Assembly (NCBI GenBank): GCA_902702965.1
Contig: CACRXP010000111.1
Location: 442,075 to 506,074 of the forward strand
Length of the DNA stretch: 64,000 nt
Source: Spirometra erinaceieuropaei
Lineage: Eukaryota > Platyhelminthes > Cestoda > Diphyllobothriidea > Diphyllobothriidae
Reading direction: 5' to 3'
The position numbers and the translations under genes are program-made. Positions 1 to 11,404 of the stretch are shown piece after piece (position 1 is the stretch's first letter; each line of letters opens with the position of its first letter). The notes beneath the pieces are model-generated. The model had not been told where the DNA came from, ran no database searches, and worked only from the letters and a program-made list of their open reading frames with translations.

Positions 1-60
1 TAATAAGCCAGAAATGGCCATTCCAGTCTCCCTTGTCTTTGTCGGTAATATCATTCAGCC
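1..60 (+). repeat. SINE-A body fragment, cut by window edge
   Basis: This is the 3' part of the SINE-A body, with the shared words for 'aagccagaaatggcc' and 'ccttgtctttgtcggtaat'. The same block recurs near 13.0, 13.3, 17.6, 22.5, 22.6, 22.9, 31.0, 35.9, 36.2 and 62.7 kb on both strands. The copy continues to the left of the window. Confidence 0.8.
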
Positions 61-1394
61 CATCTTATGTTGTTCGGAAACTTGAGTAACTACTGAAAAC
101 GATCCCCGAAAAAGCCCTTTAAACGATTTTCTTCGAAGACGGTTGGCAGTGTCGACACCTAAAAATCCCCACGAACTGGCGTGCTACCAGCGCTGCGCAT
201 ATCGGTTACACAACTCTCAAACTGGCCTCTTCGAGATTTGCTACCAATTACGCCCCTGGATGGAATGAGCCAAGTGCGCAGAGCGACGTTTTGACACCGA
301 CGCGTACTGCGAGCGAGCTGATTGGTTTTCCAACGGCAGCCAATCGGCGCGAGATTAAGCGAGTTACGTACGCCACGGTCAAACGGAATACCTTGTAGAT
401 ACCAAACGCCTACTAACCGACTGGTGATGCTTGAGGCTAACTGTAAACTAGGTGGAAAAAAGCGATGGGTGTATTTACTAACCTAATCCAGGCGCTTTTC
501 CTAAGTCCTGCTGATATCTCGGCAACGCGTAATCGATTGTCCGCGTTGGCGACAGTGTTCGTTAAGTTGAAAATGCGTTGAACGCTCATCCCGCGCGGTT
601 GCTTATGCAGGAAGGGACATGTCTCATTTCAGCACAGGAAAACCTGTCCCCCTAGGGTTGCCTGCTTTGGCATACGTAGAATGCAAAATTTCCGTCGGTA
701 CAACAAAGGCGGAAAGTCGACAAAGTTAGCAGAAAATGCGTCCATAACATACCAGGTTTCCTCTCGGGCAAACGAGATTTGCCCTCAACGGGTTAGTTTA
801 AAGGTCGTTTGATGTTTTCCGATGTGCCGCATCCAATTGGGGGATGTGATTCTTCTCAAGTTCTGGTATCCAAAGGTGGCTTTTTTACTTTCAGTTCATG
901 GCTCACATATTCTGTTAGAATAATTTATGATCCAATCCCACAAAACACCTGGCTCCGACGACATACACGCATACCAGAGAAACAAAACAGGCGATAAGTG
1001 ACTAAGATATTTCCAAGCTTTTTAAAGGCCTGTGAGCTTGTTTCATAAATTTACACAACGGGAGAAATGTTGACCGGTAAAAAATGTGAGTGGAATCACA
1101 ACAGAACCATCAAAAACGTGGCATGTGGAGCCTTGAACATCTCCATCATATCCGCTGTTTTCAAATCCCGACAGCGTTACGGTGAAGCCTTGCTCGAAGC
1201 ACTAAAACAGTTTTTATGTGGAATGATAATGAAAGCGTGAATGAGTTGCAATACTAGGTTCGCATGGACCACTAACTATTCCATTATTTTTTCAATCCTT
1301 TTGAGAACACAAGTGATCGCAAGGGCGGGCATAAAATTAATCTGTCTTGTTTAACTTCCAAGGAAAGTAATGTGCAAACTTGAAGTACATTGTT
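61..1394. other. Unassigned stretch
   Basis: No frame resembles a known protein and I found no second copy of this stretch in the window. A GC-rich patch near 290-380 carries two CCAAT-type words (ctgattgg and ccaatcgg) about 25 bases apart. Such patches recur at several other places here. Confidence 0.4.
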
Positions 1395-1995
1395 TGGAAC
1401 CGACTTTTTCGGGCACGATCCCAAAGGTCGATATGAATACTTCAGCTGAAATCCATCAGTCAATGCAAAATAACCGCGTAATAATCACAAACCGCCAACA
1501 AACCGCCAGTATTATACAATTGTGTAATTTCTTTCCAAACTGACAAGACAGGTACTAGCTAAAAGCCCGGACAAGCGTGTTTCGTCGATCTTGTACCGCT
1601 GTTCGCGCAGCTGCGAGGGGTTCGGCTCATCAGTGGGTCCCCCAGCCCTCCCAGTGTGTTTTCTGGTATGCGAATTCCAGTCTCATGCCGCCTTGTTTAA
1701 TTTCCGGGGGAATTAATACGCGAACTTGGGGTAAATTCTTCAAAAGTGACCTTCTCAGGCGCGGTCCGAAAATTCGCGCATTAATTTCTTCGGAAATTGT
1801 GCAAGGCAAGGTGAAACCGAAGTTCATTTACTGGAAAACAATTGGGGAAGGCTGAGGTACCCACTGATGAGTCGAACTCCTCGCAGCTGCGTCAGGCGGC
1901 GACACAAGATCGGCGAAACACGCGTGTCTGGGCTTTTAGCTACTACTTGTGCTGCCAGTATGGTAAATAATTACACAATTGTAGAATTGGTCCTC
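1395..1995. repeat. Family C fold-back repeat (copy 1)
   Basis: The segment from about 1511 to 1990 is a palindrome. The left arm holds 'gtactagctaaaagccc' followed by a cgtgtttcg...gatct motif, and the right arm holds the reverse complement at about 1908-1950. The outermost words, acacaattgtgta-like, also pair (about 1514 and 1972). To its left lies the family C segment with 'gaaatccatcag' and 'ataaccgcgtaat'. Open frames here (1577-1855, 1630-1827 and the first part of 1867-2328) are artefacts of the repeat. Confidence 0.75.
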
Positions 1996-4594
1996 ATACA
2001 GATTTTCGATCAAGTATCCCAGGAATCCTGCAGAGGAGGGTCCTTTGCCTCCACAGTGTCGTGCATTCCAAACCAGACCACGTTTCCCCGTTACATTCAC
2101 TCACGGATGAATTTGTACCTTAATTTCGGATCCCAGTTATTTTTCTCCCAAGCAGTAAACTGTACTCGTCAGCTATACTTGCCGGTCGATGGCGCCTTTA
2201 AGATGACAACTATCCATAAGTTCTTTGGAGAATATGGATTTTTAAGCTATTCGTCCAAGCAAGGAATTGGATGGGGTGCATTCTGCTGGCTTTTTAGATG
2301 CTTTTTCGGCCAGACATTTTCAATGTAAAATAAGCTCCATGTCTCCTTGTCTTTAGAAGGTAGCTAGATCTCATTAAGACGCCTTTTTCGCGCAACCCTG
2401 TTAATAATTAACGCACCGAGAAGCTACGATGTTTCGTTTAACCTGTGAATAAATGTTCCATGCATCGAGTTCGCTGCCTTCAAGAATCTTCCTGGATCGT
2501 TAAAACCTAGGTATACTTTTGCTCTCGCGAATAATTGTGGGACCTGTCCTTAAAGTAGGTATGTGAGTCAGTTAATCGCAGGATCAAGAACCCTATTGAG
2601 CTCCTTCATTGGATTCGCCTTCCGAGCCCTTCAACAGTAACTGCAACGGTTGCATGTGGCGGATACACAAAAAGTGCAACGTTAATACGACTTATCTGCT
2701 ACGCCGAAATTAGAAATTCCCACATTCCTCGCATTCCTCAGTAATCGCTTGGTCGTCCACATCCTACCCGCTACTTCAAAGCTAATACTGATAGTTGACG
2801 CGGTGATCATTCAAATATTTGGCTCACTCGCATTGCCACCAGAAGCAAAGTCCGCCCTCACACCGCCCACGATATTAAATACTTGTCCCAGCAAGACCTT
2901 AGCACTGATTAGAAGGGGAGGACATTTCATTTTTCGCTGGACTGCAGACCCCAGAGGCAGTTTGCGACTCTTGGTTGTCACCTCTCACGAGGATGTCGAC
3001 CATTCCATCTCACTCTCCATGCGTGTTCGACCATCCGCGTCGACAGTAATATTTCTGCATCCGCTCCTCCTTTTAGCGGCACCGGATTCACTGAACTATC
3101 AGAACCGCTGACTAACGTAGAATCAGGTCTTTCGGCTTTAGTACTTGACGCCCATGTGCAACCCAACTCCAAGTGGCGTGAGACAACAGCAGTTGACTTT
3201 CGAGTTGTTTTTGTCTTATGGGAGCCCTTGAGAATGGGTCTAAAACGTCACACAAACAAAGTTCTTGTGCCAGCGTATGGAAACACTCCAGGTTTAAACA
3301 AAATCGCAGGCGCAAACTGCGTAGCCAATTTAAATAATCAGCCGGGGACGTTTTTAATTACTGCAAAATGATTCTATGAAACCAAGCATTCGCAAAATTT
3401 TATGTCCTGACAGCTGGATGGGAGACAAGGAAGGCGAGGTTCGGGTGCAACATCCTTATTCTGCCAATCTAAGTAGCCTAATGTCGAACGCGTCAAAACT
3501 TTGTCCAACTTATTCCACTCCTAACGGTTCTAGAACACTTCAGACTTCTACGTGGTAGTCATTGATTGGCTGTTTCTTGCGCGACAAATCCCGCGTTAAA
3601 GCATCCCAAATGCTCACAGTCCGCCACTGTGCGGCCTTGAACGCGTGGGAAAGGCCATTATGTCTGCTCGATAAGGTCGCACACGCTGATTGGGTAGTTG
3701 ATTTCACGCGCACATTTCGCACCGCACATGTGTTCTGTTGTGCCGAGCGCGGTCTCGTTCTCCTTTCGCCTTAGGTTACAACAAACTTCTATTTCCGTCC
3801 TTCCTAACATAAGAATTTACTGAAAATGAAGACATCACAGGGTCGCCTGCTGTTAGAACTCCAGTCACTGACTTTCTGCCGTTTCGGAATAGTATGAAAG
3901 GCCTACTTTGTCTAAAGTGCAGAATAAACATTGAAAACAGAGGCTTAGAAATTCATTTCTGTCATTTCCTTCTTCTATCTATTGGTCTAGAGAAGCTGAC
4001 CAAGCTTAACAAAATTTTCAGAAATAGCTGAGGCAAATAGGCGACTCATGTCCACTGCTCCCCTCACGAAAGCAGAGTCCTAAGAATTTCATCGAAATTT
4101 TTTCTACCGGAGTGGACGAAAATCGTATATACGCTGGTCCGGAGGCTGACGCCACAACTTACCGTATGTGCAGCTCCCTTTTTGAATAGTACTTACCTGT
4201 TACTTAAGATGCAATTGTTCCTCATATGTTTTCTAGGCAAAGTGAGAGCCACCTTTACCTTTAAGCGGAGGTTCAATAAATGGACGAGGCAACGATAGGT
4301 TGTAGGACCCCACATATCTGGTAACTCCAGCATGTACACAAAAATTCCGTGTTACTGCAAACATCACACATTATCCACCGTTCCTTTTGGTTGAAATTTC
4401 CTGGGCTTCCGGACTGAATGTAAACTTGCTAGCGGCGTTTATTCAGGATCCGTTATTTTTCGAAAATTGCTTTTTGTCTACTCTTTTGAATTATCACGTT
4501 CATTTTCTCTGCCAAATGAGAGCGTACGACGAGACTGTCGGCAGACATTTATTCTCGCATGTGCCTGCTCCTCGCCCTGCGTGCTGCCCAACCC
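1996..4594. other. Unassigned stretch with one weak repeat
   Basis: No recognisable gene. Positions 3560-3770 look like an old copy, in opposite orientation, of a segment at about 60890-61150: both share 'cacacgctgattgg' followed by a run of gcgcacattt-like and catgtg words. That second segment sits where a PLE 3' region could lie, so this may be a PLE 3' relic. The remaining short frames are not supported. Confidence 0.4.
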
Positions 4595-4680
4595 GTAAAA
4601 CCTCCTCTACCACCATTCAACGTATGATACGATCTACAGGCTAACTCAAATTAATTGGGGTTCTGCACCCTACCGTAACC
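4595..4680 (+). repeat. Short dispersed repeat, pair of 6175-6270
   Basis: The run from the 'ctctaccacc' word to 'caccctaccg' is repeated in inverted orientation at about 6175-6270, with scattered substitutions. The 6 kb copy sits at the edge of a degraded family C repeat, so this may be a family C outlier. Confidence 0.5.
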
Positions 4681-5548
4681 CTTGCGAGAGTAGCCAGTCA
4701 ACAGTTAAAAGAAAAGTACATTTAGGGGCATGAAAATAAACTTGGTGATGGAATTTGTGGGCTTCTGGAACTGGCGGATTCTTGGATAGTTTCAGTTCCT
4801 CCCATTTGTTTGTGTGCACAATGATTCCTTGCAGATCTGATCGTGTGTTTGCGGAAAGTACTCAAAACCAGGGACAGTGACCTGGGTTCCGTGCCCTTTT
4901 ATGCCCTAGATCTGAGATCATGCACTTGGAACACGCTTACGCTGACGAAGCAGAGTGCCCTCGGGCAGTCTTTTGATTGATACGAAAACGAGGTCTTTGA
5001 CGAATTCCAAAAACATGCTATGAAACATATCAGTCCTAGTCCTTTTCAGTTGGTATATCTGCGAACAGGTCACCTATTTAAAACTTAAAAACCTGGCACA
5101 ACACCTGTGCACAGTTTCTGTACTTACCTCATCAGGCAACTTTCCGCAGGCACCTTGCGATTGGGTACAGGCGTTGGAACGGAGACGAAAAAACGCATTC
5201 CAGCGATGTGGCAGACCTAATTACGGGCCACCTGCGTCTTATGACCTGAAAGACTGAATTACGCCCTGCACTCCAATAAAAAGTGCAAATTTAGTTAGGA
5301 TGAGAGCATGGGAACTAAAGTTTCCATTCCCCTTCCAATGTACAGACCTTCAACTGGGTCAGTTCATGGCAAACGTAAGTAGAAGGTACCTCGCAGCCTA
5401 GGCAAAAACATGAAAGTGCACTGTTAGCATGTCTCCCTAGTAAATATAAAAACGGAAACTTGGGGTCTGATTTTCAAATTCGTTGTGCACTGGCAGTCGT
5501 CGGTTGTTCGAGTTAAGCTCACGCCAATGAGCAAGCGTGAAGTTAATT
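4681..5548. other. Unassigned stretch
   Basis: Nothing recognisable: no repeat match inside the window, no convincing coding frame and no RNA gene. Confidence 0.4.
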
Positions 5549-5852
5549 TGGTCAAATGTGGTTATGTAGTCCCACCTGAAGTTAACAAACCCCGACCACC
5601 TGCAATACGTGACCGGTGGTTATAGGGAGTTTTACAGGTGGGGCCGGGGAACGCACAGGCGACGAGGTCAAGTAGTTGTGGGCAAAAGGAAAGCCGTTGG
5701 GAATGCGTGGTTGTACTTTGAATGGTTGAGAAATAGTTGCCATAACCCCTAACCCCAATACCTAATCCCTAACTTCCTACCCTGACTCCAGATCCAACCC
5801 TAACCCAACAGTATTGTGTCCATAGGTAGGGCTACATAACCACATCTTACCA
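5549..5852 (+). mobile_element. Family E element with telomere-like interior (copy 1)
   Basis: A short non-autonomous element of about 300 bp. The left end reads 'aatgtggttatgtag' and the right end is its reverse complement 'ctacataaccacat', giving terminal inverted repeats of about 25 bp. The interior holds 'aatacgtgaccggtgg', 'ggggaacgcacaggcgac' and then a degenerate tract of CCCTAA-like units (about 5744-5808), followed by 'aacagtattgtgtccat'. It has no coding capacity. Three other copies lie at 6.4, 20.4 and 49.3 kb. Confidence 0.8.
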
Positions 5853-5989
5853 AAAACCAGTTGTAGTCCGAGGCTCGCATGATCTTCGCAAGGCCCACTA
5901 TCAGTAAGGCTGCCTGCCACCCCAGCAGCTTGTCTAACTTAAGCTGCAGTATTAAGCTTTTTTATTTTCTCAGAACTCGATGTGTAAAA

Positions 5990-6270
5990 CCTGGAGTCAC
6001 TTTTTCGGTACCGAACTCTATCATATTCGGTCTGAAAGTTGGCATGAATATTTGAGTTGAAACTAAAAAATACTCGGCATCAGAAACTGGGGTAGATAGC
6101 AGAAAGCACACTAGGAATGCTGGAGGACCTATTGGTGCGTCACACGGAAGCACGAAATCGGCGAAATGCAGGTCTGAGTCTTTGTGCAGCGCAAACGGTA
6201 GGGTGTAGGATTCCCGACTAACTTGAGCCAACCTGTGGACAGTGTCATGCGTTGCAGGGTGGTAGAGGGG
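5990..6270 (-). repeat. Degraded family C relic
   Basis: Several family C words survive in order: 'catgaatatttgagttgaaa', a stretch ending ggaatgctggaggacc, and 'gaaatcggcgaaa'. The right part (about 6175-6270) also pairs with 4595-4680. Overlapping minus-strand frames (5962-6315 and 6129-6350) follow no known protein. Confidence 0.5.
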
Positions 6271-6367
6271 ATTATAAGAGTGGGGCAAAACACAGGACGG
6301 TAAGCAAGAAGACACAGAAAATAGGCTCTTTGTTGTTCCCCCCCCCCCATGTGCCAGCTGAATTCCC

Positions 6368-6651
6368 GGTCAGATGTGATTATGTAGCCGCACCTGAAGT
6401 AAACAAACCCCAGCCATCTGTAATACGGGACCGGTGGTATTAGGGGTTTTTACAGGTGGGGCCGGAGAACGCACAGGAGACGTGGTCAAGTAGTAGTATG
6501 AAAAAGAATAGCTATTGGAAATGCGCTGTTGTACTTTGGGGGGTTGATGAAAAGTTGCCCTAACACATAACCCTAACGCCTAACCCATAACTCTAACCCA
6601 ACCCCAACAGTATCGTGTCCATCAGGTGGGGCTAAATAACCACCTCTTGCC
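6368..6651 (+). mobile_element. Family E element (copy 2)
   Basis: Ends, internal words and order match the 5.5 kb copy: 'cagatgtgattatgtagcc' at the left, 'aaataaccacctcttgcc' at the right, and a CCCTAA-like tract at about 6553-6605. It sits about 515 bp after copy 1 in the same orientation. The flanks aattccc and atttccc may be a 7-bp target duplication with one mismatch, a size seen for hAT-type elements. Confidence 0.8.
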
Positions 6652-7914
6652 ATTTCCCCACCTGGTTTAGATGACCGGTGCACTTAAAAATGCCTTTTTA
6701 AGACTCAAGGCAAACGTTCTTTCGGTGTCGTTGGGGAGACGTTTAGAAGCTACCGAGGGACGGGACTCTAAAATGTCACTTAGGGCGACGAGATGGCTGC
6801 TTTGCTCGCAACCAGCACCCTGTCAATTCGGAAGCCTTGCCGTGGCCGTCATACCCAGGCTCTAGCCAATACAACCTTCAGGCCCGGTCTCGAATAAAAA
6901 GAGAAATTGCACTCCAGTAGAGCGATATTATCGCATTCCGTAGAGAATGAGTGGAGAAGCACGCCGACAGCCGGACGAGCGTACACGTCCGGCGTAGCTA
7001 AAGCAGACATCCAAGTGCCACCGGGGTAGGCATCAGAGCTCCTTGAGAGAGGGCGTCTGAGTCGGCCATGAAGTTGATTGACCGGGGTTGGGATGGCTGT
7101 GATTGTCCGAAAACCAGACTGGCACTGGTATGCCCGTGCATGTATCCGGAGGGGTGCAGGGTTGCAGTGCGCCCGCCAAAGGATCACCGTTAAGCGTGAG
7201 GGTGAGGAATCTCAAACTGTTAGCCTTTATTCGACGTCTGTAAACGGTCGTCATCGACACACCACGCTCACCGGGAGATGGATTTTGTCTAGTTAATATT
7301 TAGCACTTTCAAACTGAGGGACGATACATCTCGCAGGTATTAAATCGTACATGTGTGACGCTGTCGTAAATGTAATAAAAAGGCATAAATTTGAGAGAGG
7401 ACGCAATGTTACTAATTTTGAACTATTGCACATACTGGGTGCCAAGTGATTCCGATCTTATCATTAATTAGGTTTGCAGGGGAACATGTGCTGTCATGAG
7501 CACTCGAAAGCTACCCGGTTCTGGCTGCTTGACGTACGGTGATCGTTGTCACTAATGGGCAGCATTTTTTGCGGCTACACCCAACTCCTCCTTATCTCAG
7601 CCACTGGACTGCTCAATTTCTTCGTGACACTTAATACTTCCATGAATTCTCAATAAGTGGACGCCGTAAAGCGTCAGAAATTATTACTCCAAAGGGCTAC
7701 GCTTCCATCCATTACAGCTTCAATCGACCCACTCATCAGATTGTGGATGCTGCGAAGAACCAGAGCCCGATGATATTTTTAAAGGAAATATCTACTGGTT
7801 ACAGGCGAAGGTGCGAGTGCATTTCACTGAAAATACGGAACTAAGAAGCGACGCGACCAGAATGTCTGAGAATGTTGGGGCGGTTGTTGGTGTGGTCTAC
7901 AAAACAGTTATTAC
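6652..7914. other. Unassigned stretch
   Basis: No repeat family or gene is assigned. The overlapping frames at 6849-7260 on both strands reflect a GC-rich patch with few stop codons, not a recognised protein. Confidence 0.4.
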
Positions 7915-8172
7915 GTAGCTTGAAGCAATATTTTCCCGGTATGAATTTGAAGTAAGCGTGCACAGCAGAATTAACGAGAACCAACACATTTCACAGCAGA
8001 TTAATTAAGTGCAACCTGTCGCTGCATAATAGAGATAACGAATGAAAATGATACAGAGATTTAAACTTCCACATAGAAAATCAATACAAAACAGCAAGGT
8101 CATCGTTCACTGCAGGCAGACTAATCAATAAAAAATGGTAACTTGCAAACGCAATTTAGGAAATAAAATGCG
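7915..8172 (+). pseudogene. PLE N-terminal segment, inverted next to PLE-1
   Basis: This block matches the N-terminal coding block of other PLE copies at 10625-10845 (minus), 15182-15640 (both strands) and 63147-63440 (plus). Shared words include 'cggtatgaatttgaag', 'acctgtcgctgcata' and 'aacagcaaggtcatcg'. It lies a few bases beyond the 3' end of PLE-1 and points the other way, so PLE-1 carries its own 5' segment inverted at its tail. PLEs are known for flanking copies in direct or inverted order. The frame is broken. Confidence 0.65.
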
Positions 8173-8189
8173 GAAGTTATCACCCAAAG

Positions 8190-9538
8190 GGGATTACCAA
8201 GGCAAGCTGAGGTTGACCACGTGGTCTGACTGTTTGCATAGGTCGGGTTTCTCCCCCCGTATGTAGGCTGCCTCCAAGTAGCGCAGTATCCGAGTTGTTC
8301 GTGCCCGAGCTAATACTCGAAAGGATGCTTTGAGATCGACGGAGTAACCGCTATCTAGGAGGTGTTTTGTGATAGAAGAATGAGAAATTTTATTTTCATG
8401 CTTTAGAAGCCATTTAGGCAGGTGCTCAACTGACCTGCCTGCCAGTTGCCTTTGCGTTCGCCCAATGTACTTGCATCCACAAGTGCATGTGAATTCGTAA
8501 ACACAATTTGAGGTGGCGTGCGATGGCAAGGCATCCTTTGCCCGCGGAAATTGAATAACTCTAGTGGGACCGGTGAATATGAGTTCGGCTGCGTTGTACG
8601 TTCTTTCAATGGCGCATCTCAATCGTCGCTTTATGGTACTTGAAATGTGCTCAGCCTTAAAGGGTAAGGATATTACAACGGGCTTTTTTGGAACTGACTG
8701 TTCCCTTATTTTTGGTTATAAGATGTTACTGTATTTTTGGATGAAACGTGTTGAATATCCACGTTTAAGCAGGACTGTTGTGAGGCAAGCAAGTTCTACA
8801 TCCAGCGTCTCAATAGAGCAAATGTTCCTCGCTCTTTTGAAAGTGGTGTAAACCAGAATTCGCTCTCGTTGTATTGGAGCAAAGCACAAGAAGTGTAGGT
8901 ATTGACCTTTCCATGTATCCTTATGGAAAACTGACTGCCCTATTGAACCATCTCCCAATCTAGTCATGAGGACGTCCAGGAAAGATATCTTGTTGCACCG
9001 CTCCTTTTCCGTTGTGCATTTGGTCTTCAGATGGGGACTATTCTTGGCAGCCAGTAGGTCTTTGACTTAATCGCCGTTATCAACAATAGCAAATATATCG
9101 CCCACATATCTTCTGTATAGTGTTTTCATGTTCAATGTAGATGACGACTCACTTTAAAGTGACCCATGGAAATTTCAGCAAAGGTTGGACCAAGTTGACT
9201 TCCCACTGTTACTCTGTCGGTTTGTCTGTAAAGTTGTCCATTAAACAAAAACTAAACATTTTCGTGCAAATTTTCAACAAGTTACGTAGTATTTCTGGTG
9301 GAAGACGAGTTACAGACGCATGGCGCATACGACATCTAATGTCTCAGCAAGTGGTACATTTATAAATATTTATACTACGTCCAAGGATATCATAAATTTG
9401 TTACATATATTCTGATGCCTAATTTCTTCAATAAAATAAAACCTGTCTTTTATCGTGTAGGTTAAAAATCGGTGTCGGATTGGTTCTAATTCCTTGACAA
9501 GTCACTGTGTTAGTTTGTGTTGGGATGAATTAGACATA
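8190..9538 (-). pseudogene. PLE-1 reverse transcriptase core and GIY-YIG nuclease (part 2 of 2)
   Basis: Main body of a Penelope-like element read right to left. The frame continues from 10507 across the MITE-A insertion. In order: RT motif A 'SLDVV' with its aspartate (about 9390-9410), then a stop and 'INVPLAETLDVV'; motif B 'LYRQTDRVTVGSQLGPTFAEI'-like (about 9180-9250); motif C 'RRYVGDIFAIV' (about 9090-9125), where the usual YVDD has become YVGD; the 'SFLDVLMTRL' and 'WKGQYLHFL' thumb region; a 'SLPFKAEHISSTIKRRL' linker; and a GIY-YIG domain 'CGCKYIGRTQRQL' with 'YLEAAYIRGEKPDL' carrying the expected glutamate, ending at about 8194. In-frame stops and at least two frameshifts (about 9150 and 9315) show it is dead. 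Family assignment is confident; activity is excluded. Confidence 0.9.
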
Positions 9539-10504
9539 CAGTGCGTGGCCGACCTCATGAAATTTCGGCCGAAATTCTGAAATGCGTTTTCGACTAGAAA
9601 GGATTACTTAGGTGGATTTGTAATAATTATAATCTTGCGGCACGATCCTATAACATTTCACAGTCGGCAGGATGTCGACTTTTGAACGCACTTCTTTCCG
9701 ACCTCCTGTAAAAACCGTACTCGGCAAAGAATGATTACTTTAGTAGCATGCCTTTTTCGCGTGGATTTTCGTTGGTTGTATGTATCCGCGTATATTTCAT
9801 AGAAAACATGGGCAAAAATGTTTTCTTTTAACCGTATGATAGAGAATTACATCGTCTACATATTTTATACTTGAAGGAGTATAAGTGAGTTTTAAAAAAG
9901 TTTACAATTATGAGATTTTTTAAGACCGCGCAATTTCCATTTACGCGGCATCGTGCCTGTCCGTTTACTACTCCTCCTCGTGAAATTTACAGCATAGTCC
10001 GCATCCATTGCAAAATTTTATGGTCTCTTTATGATATCCTTTTAAAGGCATAGGAAAATATGTGATTTTCTTTTGGCGTAACGTATGCGCCTTGTAAACT
10101 GAAATCATATAGCGCTAGTGAAACGACGGATCAGGCTCCAAACTGTTCGGCAACTGGAAAACGTTTTTCGAGTATACAATATAAAGATGACGTGATTCTC
10201 TATCAAACGACTAAACGATAGAATATTTTTATTCGTGGTTTCTATAAAATATATTTGAATTTGCAGGACTGCGAAAAATTGATGTGAACAATGCATGGTG
10301 CTTAAGTAATCACTTTTGCCAAGTACGGTGTCTATAGGAGGTCGAAAGTAAGTGCATTCAAAAGTCCACATCCTGCTGACTGTGAAATGTTATAGGATTA
10401 TGCCGCGAAATAATCATTATTACAAATCCACCTAAGTAATCCCTCTTAATCGAAAACTTATTTCAGAACTTTGGCCAACATTTCATGAGATTGGTCACGC
10501 ACTG
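9539..10504 (+). mobile_element. MITE-A copy 1, inserted in PLE-1
   Basis: A 966-bp non-autonomous DNA element starting CAGTGCGTGGCC and ending in the reverse complement ...GGTCACGCACTG, with TA on both sides (9537-9538 and 10505-10506). The inverted repeats run about 370 bp inwards from each end, leaving a centre of about 230 bp. The CAGT ends and TA duplication are typical of Tc1/mariner relatives. It has no transposase. Deleting the element plus one TA joins PLE-1 'RPILS' to 'MSNSS' in frame, which fixes the ends exactly. Confidence 0.9.
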
Positions 10505-10506
10505 TA

Positions 10507-10845
10507 GACAGAATTGGTCGTAGAGGTATGTCCTTCTTATGCGTCTTTGGCAATCCATATAGTCTGGGAATACATGTGCTCCTTGATTTGCACATCACCT
10601 CTGCGTGCTAGCTCCCCCACTTCCTTCCCATAATTGTGTTTTTAAGTTGCCATTTCTTATTGATTAGTCTGCTTGCAGTGAACGATGACCCCTGCTGGTT
10701 TGTATTGATTTCCTCTGTGGAAGTTCAAATCTCTGTATATTTCTCATTCGTTATTTCCGTTATGCAGCGACGGGCTGCAGTTACTAAGCCGTCGCGAAAT
10801 TTGCTGGTCCCAGTAAATTCTGCTGTGCGCGATTGCTCCAAAGTT
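10507..10845 (-). pseudogene. PLE-1 N-terminal and RT finger region (part 1 of 2)
   Basis: The upstream part of PLE-1. The conserved N-terminal words 'TAEFTGTSKFRDGL', 'RRCITEITNEK' and 'INTNQQG' are followed by 'PRLYGLPKTHKKDIPLRPIL', a typical PLE finger motif of the form YGLPKxHK...LRPI. Two in-frame stops are visible, one of them (tag) replacing a Trp codon (tgg) present in the copy at 63.4 kb. The element is truncated at about 10845; the 63.1 kb copy has a further EQYFLGMNLKQG-like stretch upstream. With 8190-9538 it makes about 1.68 kb of PLE coding sequence. Confidence 0.85.
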
Positions 10846-11404
10846 ACTACGTAAACGAAACCCGCTACTGTCCATGTGCTACCTACTTGTCGCCTACCCA
10901 TTGTGGCTCACTAACTCCGTTCCTTGCCTCAAGCCGATGTAGAAGCATCACCTCCTCTCATCGTCGGTGGCTGTGCAATGGGGAGGGAAGGATTCGCTGT
11001 TTGCTCCCGCGGGTGCCTTTGTACCGCTCAAGCAAGCCGGCAACGATAGTGAGGCATAAGTGCTTGTTGTATGCCGATAAAGCTCGTAGCATCCACGCGC
11101 CGGTCGTTTGAACTTTTGCCATCCACTCCGAGGGTGGTCTGATGGTGCATCGGCAATCTTTTCGCCAATACCCTGCTGGTTTGCTTGCAAAAGTGCATTC
11201 AGAGAGTTCACATCGAAGCCAGTCCGTCGACCGGTGCAGGAGGACTTTAAATTCGGGGGTGCCTTTCTTAAATTTGACAAATTTATATTGAGCGATTCGT
11301 TCAGGCATAGCGTCCTCTTCGTACCCTACACCAGTCTCAATGGCGACTTTGACAGCGTTGAGAGCCAAAAAGCAGACTTTTTGCCATTTAGTTGCCTCAG
11401 AAAT
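10846..11404. other. Unassigned stretch with longest orphan frame
   Basis: A minus-strand frame of 136 codons (10958-11368) overlaps a second of 110 codons (10948-11280). The first begins MALNAVKVAIETGVGYEE. Neither matches a family I know, and no second copy occurs in the window. They could be a decayed exon, an unrecognised element or chance. The GC content is higher than in the neighbouring DNA. Confidence 0.3.

Noticed and set aside
1867..2328. 153-codon plus-strand frame
   Set aside because: It starts inside a family C arm and has no recognisable domain afterwards.
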